The notes beneath the pieces are model-generated. The model searched no databases and had not been told where the DNA came from. It saw nothing but the letters and a program-made list of their open reading frames with translations. A program made the position numbers and the translations under genes. A stretch of 61,405 bases of DNA from Verrucomicrobiota bacterium (lineage in GTDB: Bacteria; Verrucomicrobiota; Verrucomicrobiia; Limisphaerales; JADJPG01): the NCBI GenBank assembly GCA_016713365.1, contig JADJPG010000047.1, positions 1-61,405 of the forward strand. Reading direction: 5' to 3'. Of this stretch, positions 15,312 to 24,293 are shown piece after piece. The stretch's first letter is position 1, and the number at the start of each line of letters is the position of its first letter.

Positions 15312-17548
15312 TGGCTGGTTCGTGGAAGGCCGGGGCGGGAGAAAAGATTCGTGGAATCAACCAGCGTCACGGCCGGACTTGCGCTGCCAAGCGCGAAGAC
15401 TTGAAAGCCTGTCGTTGTTTCTGCAACGAGACGTCTGCCGTCAGCCGAGAGTGCGAACGGGCCGTAGACCGAATCGACCTGCTGGATCGGTTCCCATCGC
15501 GCGGTGTCCCAGATGCGGATGCCGCTGCGGGTCGCGGTGGCGAGTCGGCTTCCGTCGGCGGAGAGGGCGATGGGGCCGCCGTTGGTCAGGGAACCGACTT
15601 CGCTCCATGTCTTGGTGTCCCAGATGCGAATCGTCGATGAGCCGGCGGTGAGCAGGCGCGGTGCGTTCGGCAGAAACACGAGCGAGACCGTGTGCTCGGG
15701 GCCGCCTGTGCGCAGCGATGGCCGTCCGTTGTTGCCGGGCGGCATCGGTGGAGGAAACGCGTTGCGCGTGATGTTCGTGACGAGGGAGCGCGTGCGCAGA
15801 TTGTAGACCGAGAAGAGCCAGTCGTTCGTGGGCGGGCCTGATCGTTGCGCGAACCGATCGCGGAGCGACGGCATGGAGGCGACGGCGATCCATTCGCCGT
15901 CGGGCGAAGCGGCGAGCGTTGTGACGGGCGCGTCGAGTTTGGCGATGGTGACATGAGCGTCGCCGCGGCTGCGTTGCCAGAGATAGCGCCACTCGAATCC
16001 GCGCAGATCCGTTTCGCCGGGCACGGCCTGATGTTTGTCGAGCAATTGCACGGCGCGACCGTAGTTGCCGTCGTCGAGGGATTGCTGGGCGAGGTTGATG
16101 TCCGCGACGTATTCGTTCAGGCGGGCGAGGGCTTTGTCGGCCTCGGCCTGGCGGCGCAGGTTGGCTTCCAGTTTCTGGGAACCGAGGGCGACTTGTTCGG
16201 CGTTGGTCGCGCGAATGGCGAGCCAGGTACTCAATGTCGCGCCCGTGAGGAGCGTGATGGCAATCGCAGCGGCCGCGGCGAAGGCACCCCGGTTTCGGCG
16301 CAGCATCTTTTGGAGGCGATAGACATTGCTCGGCGGACGCGCGAGCACTGGTTCGTTTGTGAGGTAACGCTGGATGTCTTGCGCCAGATCGTTCGAGGTT
16401 GCGTAGCGGCGCGTTCGATCTTTTTCGAGGCACCGCATCACGATCCAGTCGAGATCGCCTCGCACCGCCTGCATGAGCAAGGGTAGCTTGGATTGCCGGG
16501 TCTGGCTCAACGCCGTGGCGTCGCTCATGTTCAGTGAGCTGATCCGCGTGGAGGGACGAATCGGTTCCTCCTCGCGAATGATGCGGCGCATTTCGTCGAG
16601 GCCGGAGCGGACGAGCTTTTCCGGATCGAATGGCGTGCGGCCCGTGAGCAATTCATACAGCAGGACGCCGAGCGAATAGATGTCGCTGCGCGTGTCGATG
16701 TCGAGTCCGCTCATCTCCGCCTGTTCCGGGCTGGTGTAGGCGGGCGTGCCGATGAACGATTGAAATTCGGTGAACAGCGTCTTTTCGGTGAGTCGTTGCT
16801 CGGTGGCTTTCGCGATGCCGAAGTCGATTACCTTCGGCACCGGCACGCCGTCGTGGAGCGTAACGAGGATGTTCGATGGCTTGATGTCGCGATGGATGAT
16901 GCCCTTCTGATGCGCGTGTTGAATCGCCTGGCAGACCTGGGTGAAGAGCGTGAGGCGTTCCTCGTTCTTAAGGTTGTTCTGATCGCAGTAATCGGTGATG
17001 CGCACGCCGCGCACCAGTTCCATGACGAAGAACGGCCGGCCGGTGGACGTCGCGCCGGCATCGAACACACGGGCAATGTTCGAGTGGTCCATCATCGCGA
17101 GCGCCTGTCGTTCGGCCTCGAAGCGGGCGATGACGCTCTTGGTGTCCATGCCGAGCTTGATGACCTTGAGCGCGACGCGGCGGCGGACCGGCTCCTCCTG
17201 CTCGGCCATGTAGACCATCCCGCACCCGCCTTCGCCGATCACTTGGAGCAGTTTGTAGCGCCCGATCTTGTCGCCGGGCCGTTCGGTGACAACGGCGGTG
17301 AGCTGGGTGCCGTGCGGGCCTTGAGAGATGGCGCGGGTTCCGGTGGGGCCGGTCAGGGCAGGGGATTCGAGAAAACCACCGAGGGCATCCTGTTCGCTGA
17401 GGAGATCTTCGACTCGCTGGCGCAGTTCGCGGTCGCTGCCGCACGCGGCATCGAGATACGGCACGCGTTCCGCCGGCGTCTTGTCCAGCGCGCCGAGAAA
17501 AATATCCCGCTCGTTGGTGCCGCCGGTTGGGTTGGATGGAGTGCTCAT
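15200..17548 (-). CDS. Membrane Ser/Thr protein kinase with WD40 propeller, N-terminal part
   Basis: The 782-codon frame encodes a eukaryotic-type kinase followed by a WD40 sensor. Residues 98-390 form the kinase: P-loop GEGGCG (105-110), ATP lysine K128 in VALKVIK, catalytic HRDIKPSN with D221, and DFG with D242. One membrane helix lies at about 421-445, then a coiled coil (450-480) and WD40 repeats from about 530 on the periplasmic side. The last 37 residues after LPRTSQ are out of frame; the true protein goes on in the 14538-15311 and 13917-14528 frames, about 1,210 residues in all. A sigma factor gene lies 140 bases upstream on the same strand. Kinases of this build are common in planctomycetes and Verrucomicrobia. 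Confidence 0.92.
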   Translation of the reverse strand: MSTPSNPTGGTNERDIFLGALDKTPAERVPYLDAACGSDRELRQRVEDLLSEQDALGGFLESPALTGPTGTRAISQGPHGTQLTAVVTERPGDKIGRYKLLQVIGEGGCGMVYMAEQEEPVRRRVALKVIKLGMDTKSVIARFEAERQALAMMDHSNIARVFDAGATSTGRPFFVMELVRGVRITDYCDQNNLKNEERLTLFTQVCQAIQHAHQKGIIHRDIKPSNILVTLHDGVPVPKVIDFGIAKATEQRLTEKTLFTEFQSFIGTPAYTSPEQAEMSGLDIDTRSDIYSLGVLLYELLTGRTPFDPEKLVRSGLDEMRRIIREEEPIRPSTRISSLNMSDATALSQTRQSKLPLLMQAVRGDLDWIVMRCLEKDRTRRYATSNDLAQDIQRYLTNEPVLARPPSNVYRLQKMLRRNRGAFAAAAAIAITLLTGATLSTWLAIRATNAEQVALGSQKLEANLRRQAEADKALARLNEYVADINLAQQSLDDGNYGRAVQLLDKHQAVPGETDLRGFEWRYLWQRSRGDAHVTIAKLDAPVTTLAASPDGEWIAVASMPSLRDRFAQRSGPPTNDWLFSVYNLRTRSLVTNITRNAFPPPMPPGNNGRPSLRTGGPEHTVSLVFLPNAPRLLTAGSSTIRIWDTKTWSEVGSLTNGGPIALSADGSRLATATRSGIRIWDTARWEPIQQVDSVYGPFALSADGRRLVAETTTGFQVFALGSASPAVTLVDSTNLFSRPGLPRTSQCVRRGAIATNISLPSRPTAAPSWPRATISRDAASSC

Positions 17549-17688
17549 GGAGCTCTGCTTATAGAAGCGAGATTCAGCGGGGATGTCCGCTACAAAGATG
17601 CAGCGGCTTGCGGTGAGGAAAACAGATGATCCGGGGAAGGGATCAACTCAGCGTGATTCCGTCGCCCTCAAAACACACGGCGCAGGCG

Positions 17689-18384
17689 TCAGTACGGTCC
17701 GGAAGGATAGAGCTTGTCCCAAAGCTTGCGCATTTTGGCGCGAGCCCGGAACGCGCGGACTTTCACGCACGAAATCGACCAGCCGGTGCGGCGGCTGATT
17801 TCTTCGGCGCTGATTTCTTCGAGGTGGAGGAGAGTGAGGACGAGCCGTTCTTCGGGCCGCAGGCGCGCGAGCAAATCATCGACGAGCTCGCAGTTGTAAC
17901 CGGTTTGATCGTCGTGCTGTTCGCTTTCGCTGATGGCCATCTGCTGCACGACCGCTTCCTGTTCCTCGCTGAGATCGCTGAGGCGCAGTTCCGGCCGCAC
18001 TTTCTCGTGCTTCAGCTGGTTGATGCAGGTGTTGACGGCGATGCGGGACACCCAGTGTTCCAGCGGCACGAGCCCGGAGAATTGTTCCAGCTTGGTAAAG
18101 ACCTTGGTAAAGACAGCCTGGACGAGATCTTCCTCCAACGTGCGCCGTGGCAGGTGCCCGCGCACAATTCCAATCACAGTCGGATGAAGACGTTGGAATA
18201 AATCGCTGGCGGCGTCCTGATCACCCTGACGGACCCGCCAAACCCAGTCAGCGTCATCAGAAAACGGGGTGGCCGCGGGAGGGGCTGGTGGCGCCACGCG
18301 CCGATGCGTTTCGACCGGGCAGCTGGAAACCCAGCTGTTGCGGTAACCCAGCCCATCTTCTGACAAAAGACCGATTGTAGCCAT
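17689..18384 (-). CDS. ECF-type sigma-70 family RNA polymerase sigma factor
   Basis: There are 231 residues from the ATG at 18384 (MATIGLLSEDG); a start at 18438 would add 18. After a linker of about 50 residues, region 2 (DLFQRLHPTVIGIVRGHLP through EHWVSRIAVNTCINQLKHEK) recognises the -10 element. Region 4 (LARLRPEERLVLTLLHLEEI, then RRTGWSISCVKVRAFRARAK) is a helix-turn-helix for the -35. Region 3 is missing, as in all ECF factors. The gene lies 140 bases upstream of the WD40 kinase in the same direction. No anti-sigma gene is adjacent, so control by the kinase is plausible but inferred. The N-terminal extension is unusual and carries no known motif. Confidence 0.9.
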   Translation of the reverse strand: MATIGLLSEDGLGYRNSWVSSCPVETHRRVAPPAPPAATPFSDDADWVWRVRQGDQDAASDLFQRLHPTVIGIVRGHLPRRTLEEDLVQAVFTKVFTKLEQFSGLVPLEHWVSRIAVNTCINQLKHEKVRPELRLSDLSEEQEAVVQQMAISESEQHDDQTGYNCELVDDLLARLRPEERLVLTLLHLEEISAEEISRRTGWSISCVKVRAFRARAKMRKLWDKLYPSGPY

Positions 18385-18559
18385 GTGATCTAAAGCGTCT
18401 TCCCCCTTAAATGCGCAAGACAGGGTCAAACTCCGCAAAAAATCTTTTCGGGCTGGAAATAAGGAGGATGAGGGGGCAACTGGCCTGGTTCTGGTGGGAT
18501 ACGGGGTAGCGAATAGCAGCCCAGCTTCGCTTTCGGAACCGGCTTTAACCTGAGGTCTT

Positions 18560-19117
18560 CTAGCGTTCCTTGGAAATCTTCCGGTGCAGCCAGACGCGGG
18601 CGTAGGTCCAGAGATTCTCCGCGGTCCGCTTCGGCAGGTTCATGGCTGACGCGGCTTCCTCCATCGTCATGCCGACGAAATAGCGCAGTTTGACCAATTG
18701 CGCCGCCTGGGAATCCTGCTGGGCCAGCTGGTCGAGCGCTTCGTGGACGGCGAGCAGTTCATCTGGTGGCGCGGTGAGGACGATGGCGGATTCGTCCAGT
18801 TCGTCGTGCCCGACGCCGCCTCCGCGTTTGAGACTTTGCTTGCGGCGGGCGTGCTCCACGAGGATGCGGCGCATCGACTCGGCGGCGGCGGCGAAAAAGT
18901 GGGAACGGTTCTGCCACTGTTGCTGCTCGGAGCCGACCATGCGCAGCCAGGCTTCGTGAACGAGGGCGGTGGCTTGCAGGGTGTGGCCGGCGGATTCACC
19001 CGACATCTTGTGCGCCGCCAGCCGGCGTAATTCTCCGTAAACGATGGGCAACAAATCCTCCGCCGCGCGGGCGTCGCCGCGGGCCACTGAATCGAGCAGG
19101 AGGGTGATATCCGACAC
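18560..19117 (-). CDS. ECF-type sigma factor (TIGR02999-like)
   Basis: The 185-residue sigma factor belongs to the subgroup typical of planctomycetes and acidobacteria. The N-terminus reads ITLLLDSVARGDARAAEDLLPIVYGELRRLA; the -10 binding region contains TLQATALVHEAWLRM and HFFAAAAESMRRILVEHARR; region 4 is LVKLRYFVGMTMEEAASAMNLPKRTAENLW. These are near-exact hallmarks of the family. It stands 175 bases upstream of the second sigma gene on the same strand, with its own upstream space. The shared orientation with the kinase gene suggests a signalling cluster. Its target promoters cannot be deduced. Confidence 0.93.
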   Translation of the reverse strand: MSDITLLLDSVARGDARAAEDLLPIVYGELRRLAAHKMSGESAGHTLQATALVHEAWLRMVGSEQQQWQNRSHFFAAAAESMRRILVEHARRKQSLKRGGGVGHDELDESAIVLTAPPDELLAVHEALDQLAQQDSQAAQLVKLRYFVGMTMEEAASAMNLPKRTAENLWTYARVWLHRKISKER

Positions 19118-19156
19118 GCGACGAGGTTACTTCGGGTGGACGTTTCGTGCAATCAC

Positions 19157-19975
19157 TCAGCGGCCCGCTGGAGCAGGTGGCACGGGATCGCGTGGGCGCT
19201 TTTGGCGGATGCGTTTGACGAACAGAAACAGCACGCCGGGTCCGAACGACATCAGCATGACGGAGATTCCGGTGACGATGCCCCAGAACGAAAACATGGG
19301 CGCGCAACAATCCTCCCGTTGCCGGATCACGACGTGGCTGGGCACGGCGACCAGCAGTTCGAGAATGCTCCCGCGAATGAGCCACCGCGTGGTGCGCTGC
19401 ACGAGTGTCTCCGGCTCGTCCGCTTTCGCGAAGTGATGGAAGATCAATCCCCACACCAGCCAGAAGAGCGCTACCAGCCCGAGCAGTTGCAGAATGATCA
19501 GCTGCGGTTCGTCTGGCATCACGCCCCATCGCGCCAGCGTGGACGCCAGTCCGGGGATCAACTGGATAATCTCCTGCGTGGCGCGGACGGGAGGTTCGAG
19601 CAGCTGATCGAGGTGTTCCCCGAAAAACGCGGCGACGATCGCGAAGACGCCGCTGACGAACATGGTTCCGAGCAGGAAGGAGCCGGTGATCACCGGGATA
19701 AGCAGATGCCTTCGGCCGACGGGCCGACGTTCTGCGATTTGCACCGGAACAACCAGCAGCAGCGCCTGCGCGCTGACGAACACGGCCAGCCAGAGCCAGT
19801 AGCCCCAGTGTTGCATCATGTCGAGCGCCTGTCGGAAGTCCGCGCCGAAAACGAGCGAGCCTTTTCCGTCCGGCGTGGTGGCCCAACGCATCCAGCCCAG
19901 CACCATCGCTGGCGCCGTGATGAGCAACAGCAGCAGGGCGTAGAGCGTGACGGTGATGATGGCCCAGCGTTTCAT
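19157..19975 (-). CDS. Polytopic membrane protein of unknown function
   Basis: The 272-residue protein has about six hydrophobic helices (residues 5-28, 58-80, 90-118, 160-182, 205-220 and 235-256). A long extramembrane loop between helices 3 and 4 contains EHLDQLLEPPVRATQEIIQL, and the tail is basic and Pro-rich (RIRQKRPRDPVPPAPAGR). A pair of adjacent Cys (DCCAP) sits before the last helix. No family was recognised. The stop of the downstream-reading FMN reductase gene lies 18 bases before its start, so the two are probably one operon (reductase first, membrane protein second). Confidence 0.75.
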   Translation of the reverse strand: MKRWAIITVTLYALLLLLITAPAMVLGWMRWATTPDGKGSLVFGADFRQALDMMQHWGYWLWLAVFVSAQALLLVVPVQIAERRPVGRRHLLIPVITGSFLLGTMFVSGVFAIVAAFFGEHLDQLLEPPVRATQEIIQLIPGLASTLARWGVMPDEPQLIILQLLGLVALFWLVWGLIFHHFAKADEPETLVQRTTRWLIRGSILELLVAVPSHVVIRQREDCCAPMFSFWGIVTGISVMLMSFGPGVLFLFVKRIRQKRPRDPVPPAPAGR

Positions 19976-19993
19976 GGCGAGGCGGCCGGCGAA

Positions 19994-20590
19994 TTACTTC
20001 TTGCGCAGGCGCGCGAGGAAGCTGGCGTCCGTGCCTTCGAGATCCGCCCGGCGTTGTTGCGCGAGCACGGTTCCGTAGACGCGGATGTCGCGGGCGAACA
20101 TCTCCACGCGCTGGCGGAAGGTGTCGCTGATGATCTGCCCGTCCTTTACATCCGCCTTGTCGGCGAACGTCACGGCATAGGGCATCGACCACGCGTAGCA
20201 CTGACGGGCGACGGTGCGCAGTTGATCGGTCGCGGTCAGGCCCTTGTCGTAGGAGGCGACGACGGTGGCGAAGGTTTTCCCCGCGAACTCCTGCCAGAAA
20301 TGATCCAGGAAGTTCTTCAACGTGCTCGTGAAGCTGCCGTGGTAATCCGGCGTGCCGAGCAGAAGCACGTCCGCCGCGTCCACGCGGGACTTCAGCTTCG
20401 GGAAGGTCACGCTCTGGTGTGAGACTTCTGGGTTGAACAACGGGAGCGGTTCCTCGGCGAGGTCCAGCAAATCCACCTGCACGCCGGCGGCGGCGAGCTG
20501 ATCGGCGATGTTCTGGATCACCGCGCGCGTGGCGGAGGAACGATTCGGGCTGCCGGAGACGGCGAGAACGTGAAGCGGCGTCATTGACAT
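19994..20590 (-). CDS. NADPH-dependent FMN reductase-family flavoprotein
   Basis: The 198-residue protein has a flavodoxin-like fold. The FMN phosphate loop is AVSGSPNRSSATRAV near the N-terminus and the second flavin motif is LLGTPDYHGSFTSTLKNFLDH. Members reduce free or bound flavin, quinones or azo dyes with NAD(P)H, usually as dimers. The C-terminal third (RVYGTVLAQQRRADLEGTDASFLARLRKK) is longer than in the shortest family members. A second, distantly related copy lies at 23471-24031. It is followed 18 bases later by a membrane-protein gene, so a membrane redox role is conceivable but not shown. Confidence 0.88.
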   Translation of the reverse strand: MSMTPLHVLAVSGSPNRSSATRAVIQNIADQLAAAGVQVDLLDLAEEPLPLFNPEVSHQSVTFPKLKSRVDAADVLLLGTPDYHGSFTSTLKNFLDHFWQEFAGKTFATVVASYDKGLTATDQLRTVARQCYAWSMPYAVTFADKADVKDGQIISDTFRQRVEMFARDIRVYGTVLAQQRRADLEGTDASFLARLRKK

Positions 20591-20655
20591 GCGGCGAGGC
20601 TAGCGGGAAACCGACGCGAGGCAATTACGTCGCGTCAGCCTGATCCGCTTCGGCG

Positions 20656-21924
20656 TTACTTGGCCGCTTTCTTTTTTGCGACGGCTTTTTCGAGCGCCTT
20701 GCCGAGTTCTTCGCCCCGGATGTTGGACGCGAGGATTTCCCCGGTGTCACCATCGACGACGAGCATGAAGGGGATGCCTTCCACCTGATACAGCTGACCA
20801 ATCTCGGTGGACCAGAATTTGCCGTCGTAGACCTGAGGCCACGGCATTTTCTTGTCCTGCGTGAACTTGGCGAGCTTCTCGGCGAAGTTCTCCTTGTCGA
20901 AGCTGATGCCGAGGATCTCGAAGCCTTTGTCGTGATACTTGGTGTAGTTCTCGATCACGTTTGGCAGCTCAGCGATGCACGGGCCGCACCAAGTCGCCCA
21001 GAAGTCGAGCATCACCACCTTGCCTTTGTAGTCATCCGGGAACTTCACGGTCTTGCCGTCGGTCAGTTTCGCGGTGAACGGAATTGCTTTCGCGCCGACC
21101 GAGAGGTTGGGCGCCGGCTTGATCTCTTCCACCGTCTGCGAAGATTTCACGATCTTGAAGGAGCCGTCGGCTTTCAAGTCGGCGAGTTCCCACGTCGTGC
21201 CGCCGACGTTGAACGCCTTCTTCACGTCGAAGCTCTCGCGACGGCCGTCGAACTTTCCGTCCGCATTCGCATCGATCAGGAACCGCGCGCCGGACTGGGC
21301 GCCGTCCTTGCCGCGGAAATCTCCCGTCGCCAGTTCGTCCACGAGCATGGCGGGATAGCTTTTGTCGGCCAGCTTGACCTCGCCTTTCAACGCGTAATCA
21401 CGGTAATAGAAAATCGAGTCCATCAGCGGCGCGCGCGAGGTATCGTTCTTGTCGAAGCGATACAGGCTGATCCGCCCGGTCTGCGCGCCGGAAGCGAAGG
21501 GGAATTTCACGTCGGCGTCGCCGAGGTAGATGGTGACTTCTGTGCCGCCGCGTCCGGGCATCTTCTTGTCGCCCCAGTTCGCCGCGGCGTCATCGGTGAG
21601 ATCGCCATTCAGATTCGAGTCGATGAACAGGCGGGAAGGTTTGCCGGCCGGTTCATCCAGAACGACGAGGCAGATGGACTGGGATTCCCTCGGGCCGATC
21701 TTCATTTCTCCGTAGAGCGGGGCGGTCAATCCGTCCGGCGACTTTTTCACCGATTCCGGTTTGGTCGACGACAGCTTCAATCGCTGCGGCATGTAGCCGC
21801 CGAGGTCCTTTGATGCGTCTTTACCGAGCCATTTCAGGTTCACTTCCTGTGCGGTCGCCGTCGCGACGCAGGAGATGGAAATCAAGACCAGTGCGGTGGT
21901 TCTCCCCGACAGATTCGTTTTCAT
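20656..21924 (-). CDS. Exported TlpA-like thioredoxin-domain protein
   Basis: There are 422 residues from the ATG at 21924 (MKTNLSGRTTALVLIS); the longer frame start at 21990 precedes the signal peptide. The signal peptide ends near ATATAQ. Residues 25-270 are a beta-rich domain with repeated Asp-rich turns (DSNLNGDLTDDAAANW, DANADGKFDGRR) resembling calcium-binding loops. The C-terminal 150 residues are a TlpA/ResA thioredoxin fold with the active site FWATWCGPCIAELPN. Such proteins reduce disulfides or cytochrome c maturation partners in the periplasm. It ends in a Lys-rich tail. It has its own promoter space upstream (132 bases shared with the divergent FHA gene). Confidence 0.88.
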   Translation of the reverse strand: MKTNLSGRTTALVLISISCVATATAQEVNLKWLGKDASKDLGGYMPQRLKLSSTKPESVKKSPDGLTAPLYGEMKIGPRESQSICLVVLDEPAGKPSRLFIDSNLNGDLTDDAAANWGDKKMPGRGGTEVTIYLGDADVKFPFASGAQTGRISLYRFDKNDTSRAPLMDSIFYYRDYALKGEVKLADKSYPAMLVDELATGDFRGKDGAQSGARFLIDANADGKFDGRRESFDVKKAFNVGGTTWELADLKADGSFKIVKSSQTVEEIKPAPNLSVGAKAIPFTAKLTDGKTVKFPDDYKGKVVMLDFWATWCGPCIAELPNVIENYTKYHDKGFEILGISFDKENFAEKLAKFTQDKKMPWPQVYDGKFWSTEIGQLYQVEGIPFMLVVDGDTGEILASNIRGEELGKALEKAVAKKKAAK

Positions 21925-22056
21925 GGGCCGAACGTAACGCCAAGGCTCCCGTCGGGTAAACCGCAAAAGGGAGAAGTTTCCATCCGGCACTCGACAATCT
22001 GTTCCGGTCGTTTGTAGTCTGCGTTCACACGAAACAGCGAGCCAGGCGCGAACCTC

Positions 22057-23358
22057 ATGCCACGACTACTCCTCAATCCCGGCACCTCCGAGGAACGCGT
22101 CGTTCCCTTGCCGCAAGGCTCCCTGACGCTCGGCCGTAGTCCATCGTGTGGCGTGGCCATTCCCGACGAATCCGTCTCCGGCACGCATTGTCAGATCGTG
22201 GCCAGCGGCGAGTCGATTGTCGTCAAGGACCTCGGCTCCACCAACGGAACGTTCCTCGAGGGCGAACCGATTTCGGAAGCCACCGTGAAGCCCGGCCAGC
22301 GACTGCGATTCGGGAACATCGAGGTCGATGTGATTGGCGATCCGCCGAAAGCGCCCGCGCGAGCAGTGTTGCGGGTGAATCTCGCCACTGCGGAGCCGCC
22401 GCCGCCGTCCACCGCGGCATCCTACATACCCGACGAATATTCCGAAGCAGTCGAAGCTCCCACGCCCTGCCGGTTCCATCCCGATTCTCCGGCGCGCTAT
22501 TTGTGCCCCGAATGTCAGAAGAGCTTTTGCGATCTCTGTGTCTCCCGCCGTCCGGGTGGGAGTCGCACCGGAATCTTCTGCCGCAAGTGCAGCGCTGAAT
22601 GCGTCGCGCTGAACGTGGCGCTCGTCGCGCCGGCGGATCGTTACTCGGATTTCTTCGCCGCCGTGCCGGGGATGTTCGTCTTTCCCTTTCAAGGCGGCGG
22701 GCTGACGTTTCTCATCTGCGGCGCGATCTTTCTCGGCGTTCTCGATCTGTTGAGCCGGTATGGCGGGCTGTTTGCCGTCGGCCTGCAAGTCATTTACTGG
22801 GGCTACATGTTCAGTTTCATGCAGCGACTCGTGCAGACCGCGGCTCAGGGGACGGACGAGTGGGTGAACTGGTCGATCGTCACCGACTTTTATCAGGACA
22901 TCGTCCAGCCATTCTTCCAGATCCTGCTCATCACGATCGTCTGCTTCGCGCCGGCTACAATCCTCGCCTTCGTCTGGCGGATAGATCTGCTCGCACCACA
23001 GGGTGTCGAGCTCTGGCGTGGAATCATCGTCGGTGCGGCGCTTCTGGGCGGGGCAGCCTATTACCCGATGTCGATTCTCGCGGTGTCGATGTTCGATACG
23101 ATCGGCGCGATGAACCCGCTCGTCATTGTGCCGGCCATGTTCCGCGTGGCCAAGGAATACGCGACAGTGCTGGTGCTGATGGCGATTATCTTCGGCCTCA
23201 AGCTGGGCGGCGAATACGTCGCCGGCCTGCTGAACATTCCGTTCCTGCCCACCTTCGTGGCGTCCGCGTTCGGGCTCTACTTCCTCATCGTCCAAATGCG
23301 CATGCTCGGCCTGATGTATTACGCGCGTCGGGAGGATCTTGGCTGGTTCAGTCGGTGA
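22057..23358 (+). CDS. FHA domain, zinc-finger-like and Yip1-type membrane protein
   Basis: The 433-residue protein combines three parts. Residues 5-95 are a forkhead-associated domain with the phosphothreonine-binding residues in LTLGRSPSCG, SVSGTHCQI and LGSTNGTFLEG. Residues 140-190 are a B-box-like Cys/His cluster (CRFHPDSPARYLCPECQ, FCDLC, FCRKCSAEC) able to hold two zinc ions. Residues 205-430 hold about five membrane helices of a Yip1/DUF-type region. FHA domains bind phosphothreonine, so this is a candidate reader for the Ser/Thr kinase encoded 4.5 kb away; the link is inferred. The gene is divergent from the TlpA-like gene. Confidence 0.85.
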   Translation: MPRLLLNPGTSEERVVPLPQGSLTLGRSPSCGVAIPDESVSGTHCQIVASGESIVVKDLGSTNGTFLEGEPISEATVKPGQRLRFGNIEVDVIGDPPKAPARAVLRVNLATAEPPPPSTAASYIPDEYSEAVEAPTPCRFHPDSPARYLCPECQKSFCDLCVSRRPGGSRTGIFCRKCSAECVALNVALVAPADRYSDFFAAVPGMFVFPFQGGGLTFLICGAIFLGVLDLLSRYGGLFAVGLQVIYWGYMFSFMQRLVQTAAQGTDEWVNWSIVTDFYQDIVQPFFQILLITIVCFAPATILAFVWRIDLLAPQGVELWRGIIVGAALLGGAAYYPMSILAVSMFDTIGAMNPLVIVPAMFRVAKEYATVLVLMAIIFGLKLGGEYVAGLLNIPFLPTFVASAFGLYFLIVQMRMLGLMYYARREDLGWFSR

Positions 23359-23470
23359 ACCACTCTGCCGAACTCCGATTCGCCGGGTGGACGGCCAGTT
23401 CGGTCGCGCCGCGGCTTCGAATTACCTTTCGGGACTTGATCGCCCGTCGCCCGCTGCGCATCCTCCGCGC

Positions 23471-24031
23471 ATGATTACGCTTGTCGTCGGAACCAATCGT
23501 CCCGGAAGCAACACCCGCAAGGTCGCCAAACACATCGAGGAAATTTACTCGTCCATCGGCGTGCCGCTGAAAGTGCTCGACCTCGCTCACCTGCCGCCGG
23601 GAATTTTCTCACCGGATTCCTATGGCGAAAAGCCCGCCGCCTTCAAACCGTTCAGCGATGGTGTGCTCCAGGCGGACGGCCTCATCGTCGTGACGCCGGA
23701 ATACAACGGGAGCGTGCCCGGTGTGCTGAAGTATTTCATCGACATGCTCAAGTTTCCCGAGAGCTTCGAGCGCCGCCCGGTCTGTTTCGTCGGCGTCGCG
23801 GCGGGCATCTGGGGCGCGCTGCGGCCGGTCGAGCAGCTCCAGATGATTTTCGGCTACCGCAACGCCTTCCTCTATCCCGAGCGCGTGTTCATTCCCGGCA
23901 TCGGCAACGTGCTCGATGACGCCGGCCAGTTGAAGGACGCCGACATCTCGAAGCGCCTCAAAGCCCAGGCCGAAGGCTTCGTCGATTTCGTCGAGCGTTT
24001 GAAAGGCGTGAAGCTCCGTCACGGGAAGTGA
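23471..24031 (+). CDS. NAD(P)H-dependent FMN reductase-family protein
   Basis: There are 186 residues from the ATG at 23471; the longer frame start at 23339 overlaps the FHA gene and adds unrelated sequence. It has the flavodoxin-like fold with LVVGTNRPGSNTRKVAKHI at the phosphate loop and VVTPEYNGSVPGVLKYFIDML at the flavin ring. It is the second member of this family in the window, but sequence wording differs enough from the 19994-20590 protein that they are old paralogues or separate acquisitions. Likely cytoplasmic and FMN-dependent; substrate unknown. A perfect 29-bp inverted repeat follows 67 bases after the stop. Confidence 0.88.
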   Translation: MITLVVGTNRPGSNTRKVAKHIEEIYSSIGVPLKVLDLAHLPPGIFSPDSYGEKPAAFKPFSDGVLQADGLIVVTPEYNGSVPGVLKYFIDMLKFPESFERRPVCFVGVAAGIWGALRPVEQLQMIFGYRNAFLYPERVFIPGIGNVLDDAGQLKDADISKRLKAQAEGFVDFVERLKGVKLRHGK

Positions 24032-24098
24032 GTCTGAAGGTGGCCATGAGTTTCGTGAGAACCGTCCGCCCTCACTGCGGCGATACCGATGAACCGCG

Positions 24099-24179
24099 AG
24101 GTAGGGCGCGTCGCTCCGCGCGCGCCGTTTCGTTGCTGGGGACGTCCAACCGGCGCGCGCGGAGCGACGCGCCCTACCT
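24099..24179. repeat. Perfect 29-bp inverted repeat with 23-base loop (REP-like)
   Basis: The left arm (24099-24127, beginning AGGTAGGGCGCGTCGC) and right arm (24151-24179, ending GCGACGCGCCCTACCT) are exact reverse complements over 29 bases. No U-rich tract follows, so it is not a standard terminator. A dispersed REP/MITE-type element, or an RNA-stabilising hairpin for the FMN reductase mRNA, is the likely nature. Confidence 0.85.
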
Positions 24180-24293
24180 GTCTTCCGAGTTCAAGAGAAT
24201 AAATCGTGAGCCTCGGCGGCTCATGGAGTCTTTCCTCCGCGCTCCCTCCCCTGGGGGTGAAGGCGGCCCCATCGTTCTATACACCATCTCCCC

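Noticed and set aside
22066..23295. 409-codon minus-strand frame
   Set aside because: It is antisense to the FHA/Yip1 gene, which has convincing FHA residues and membrane helices.
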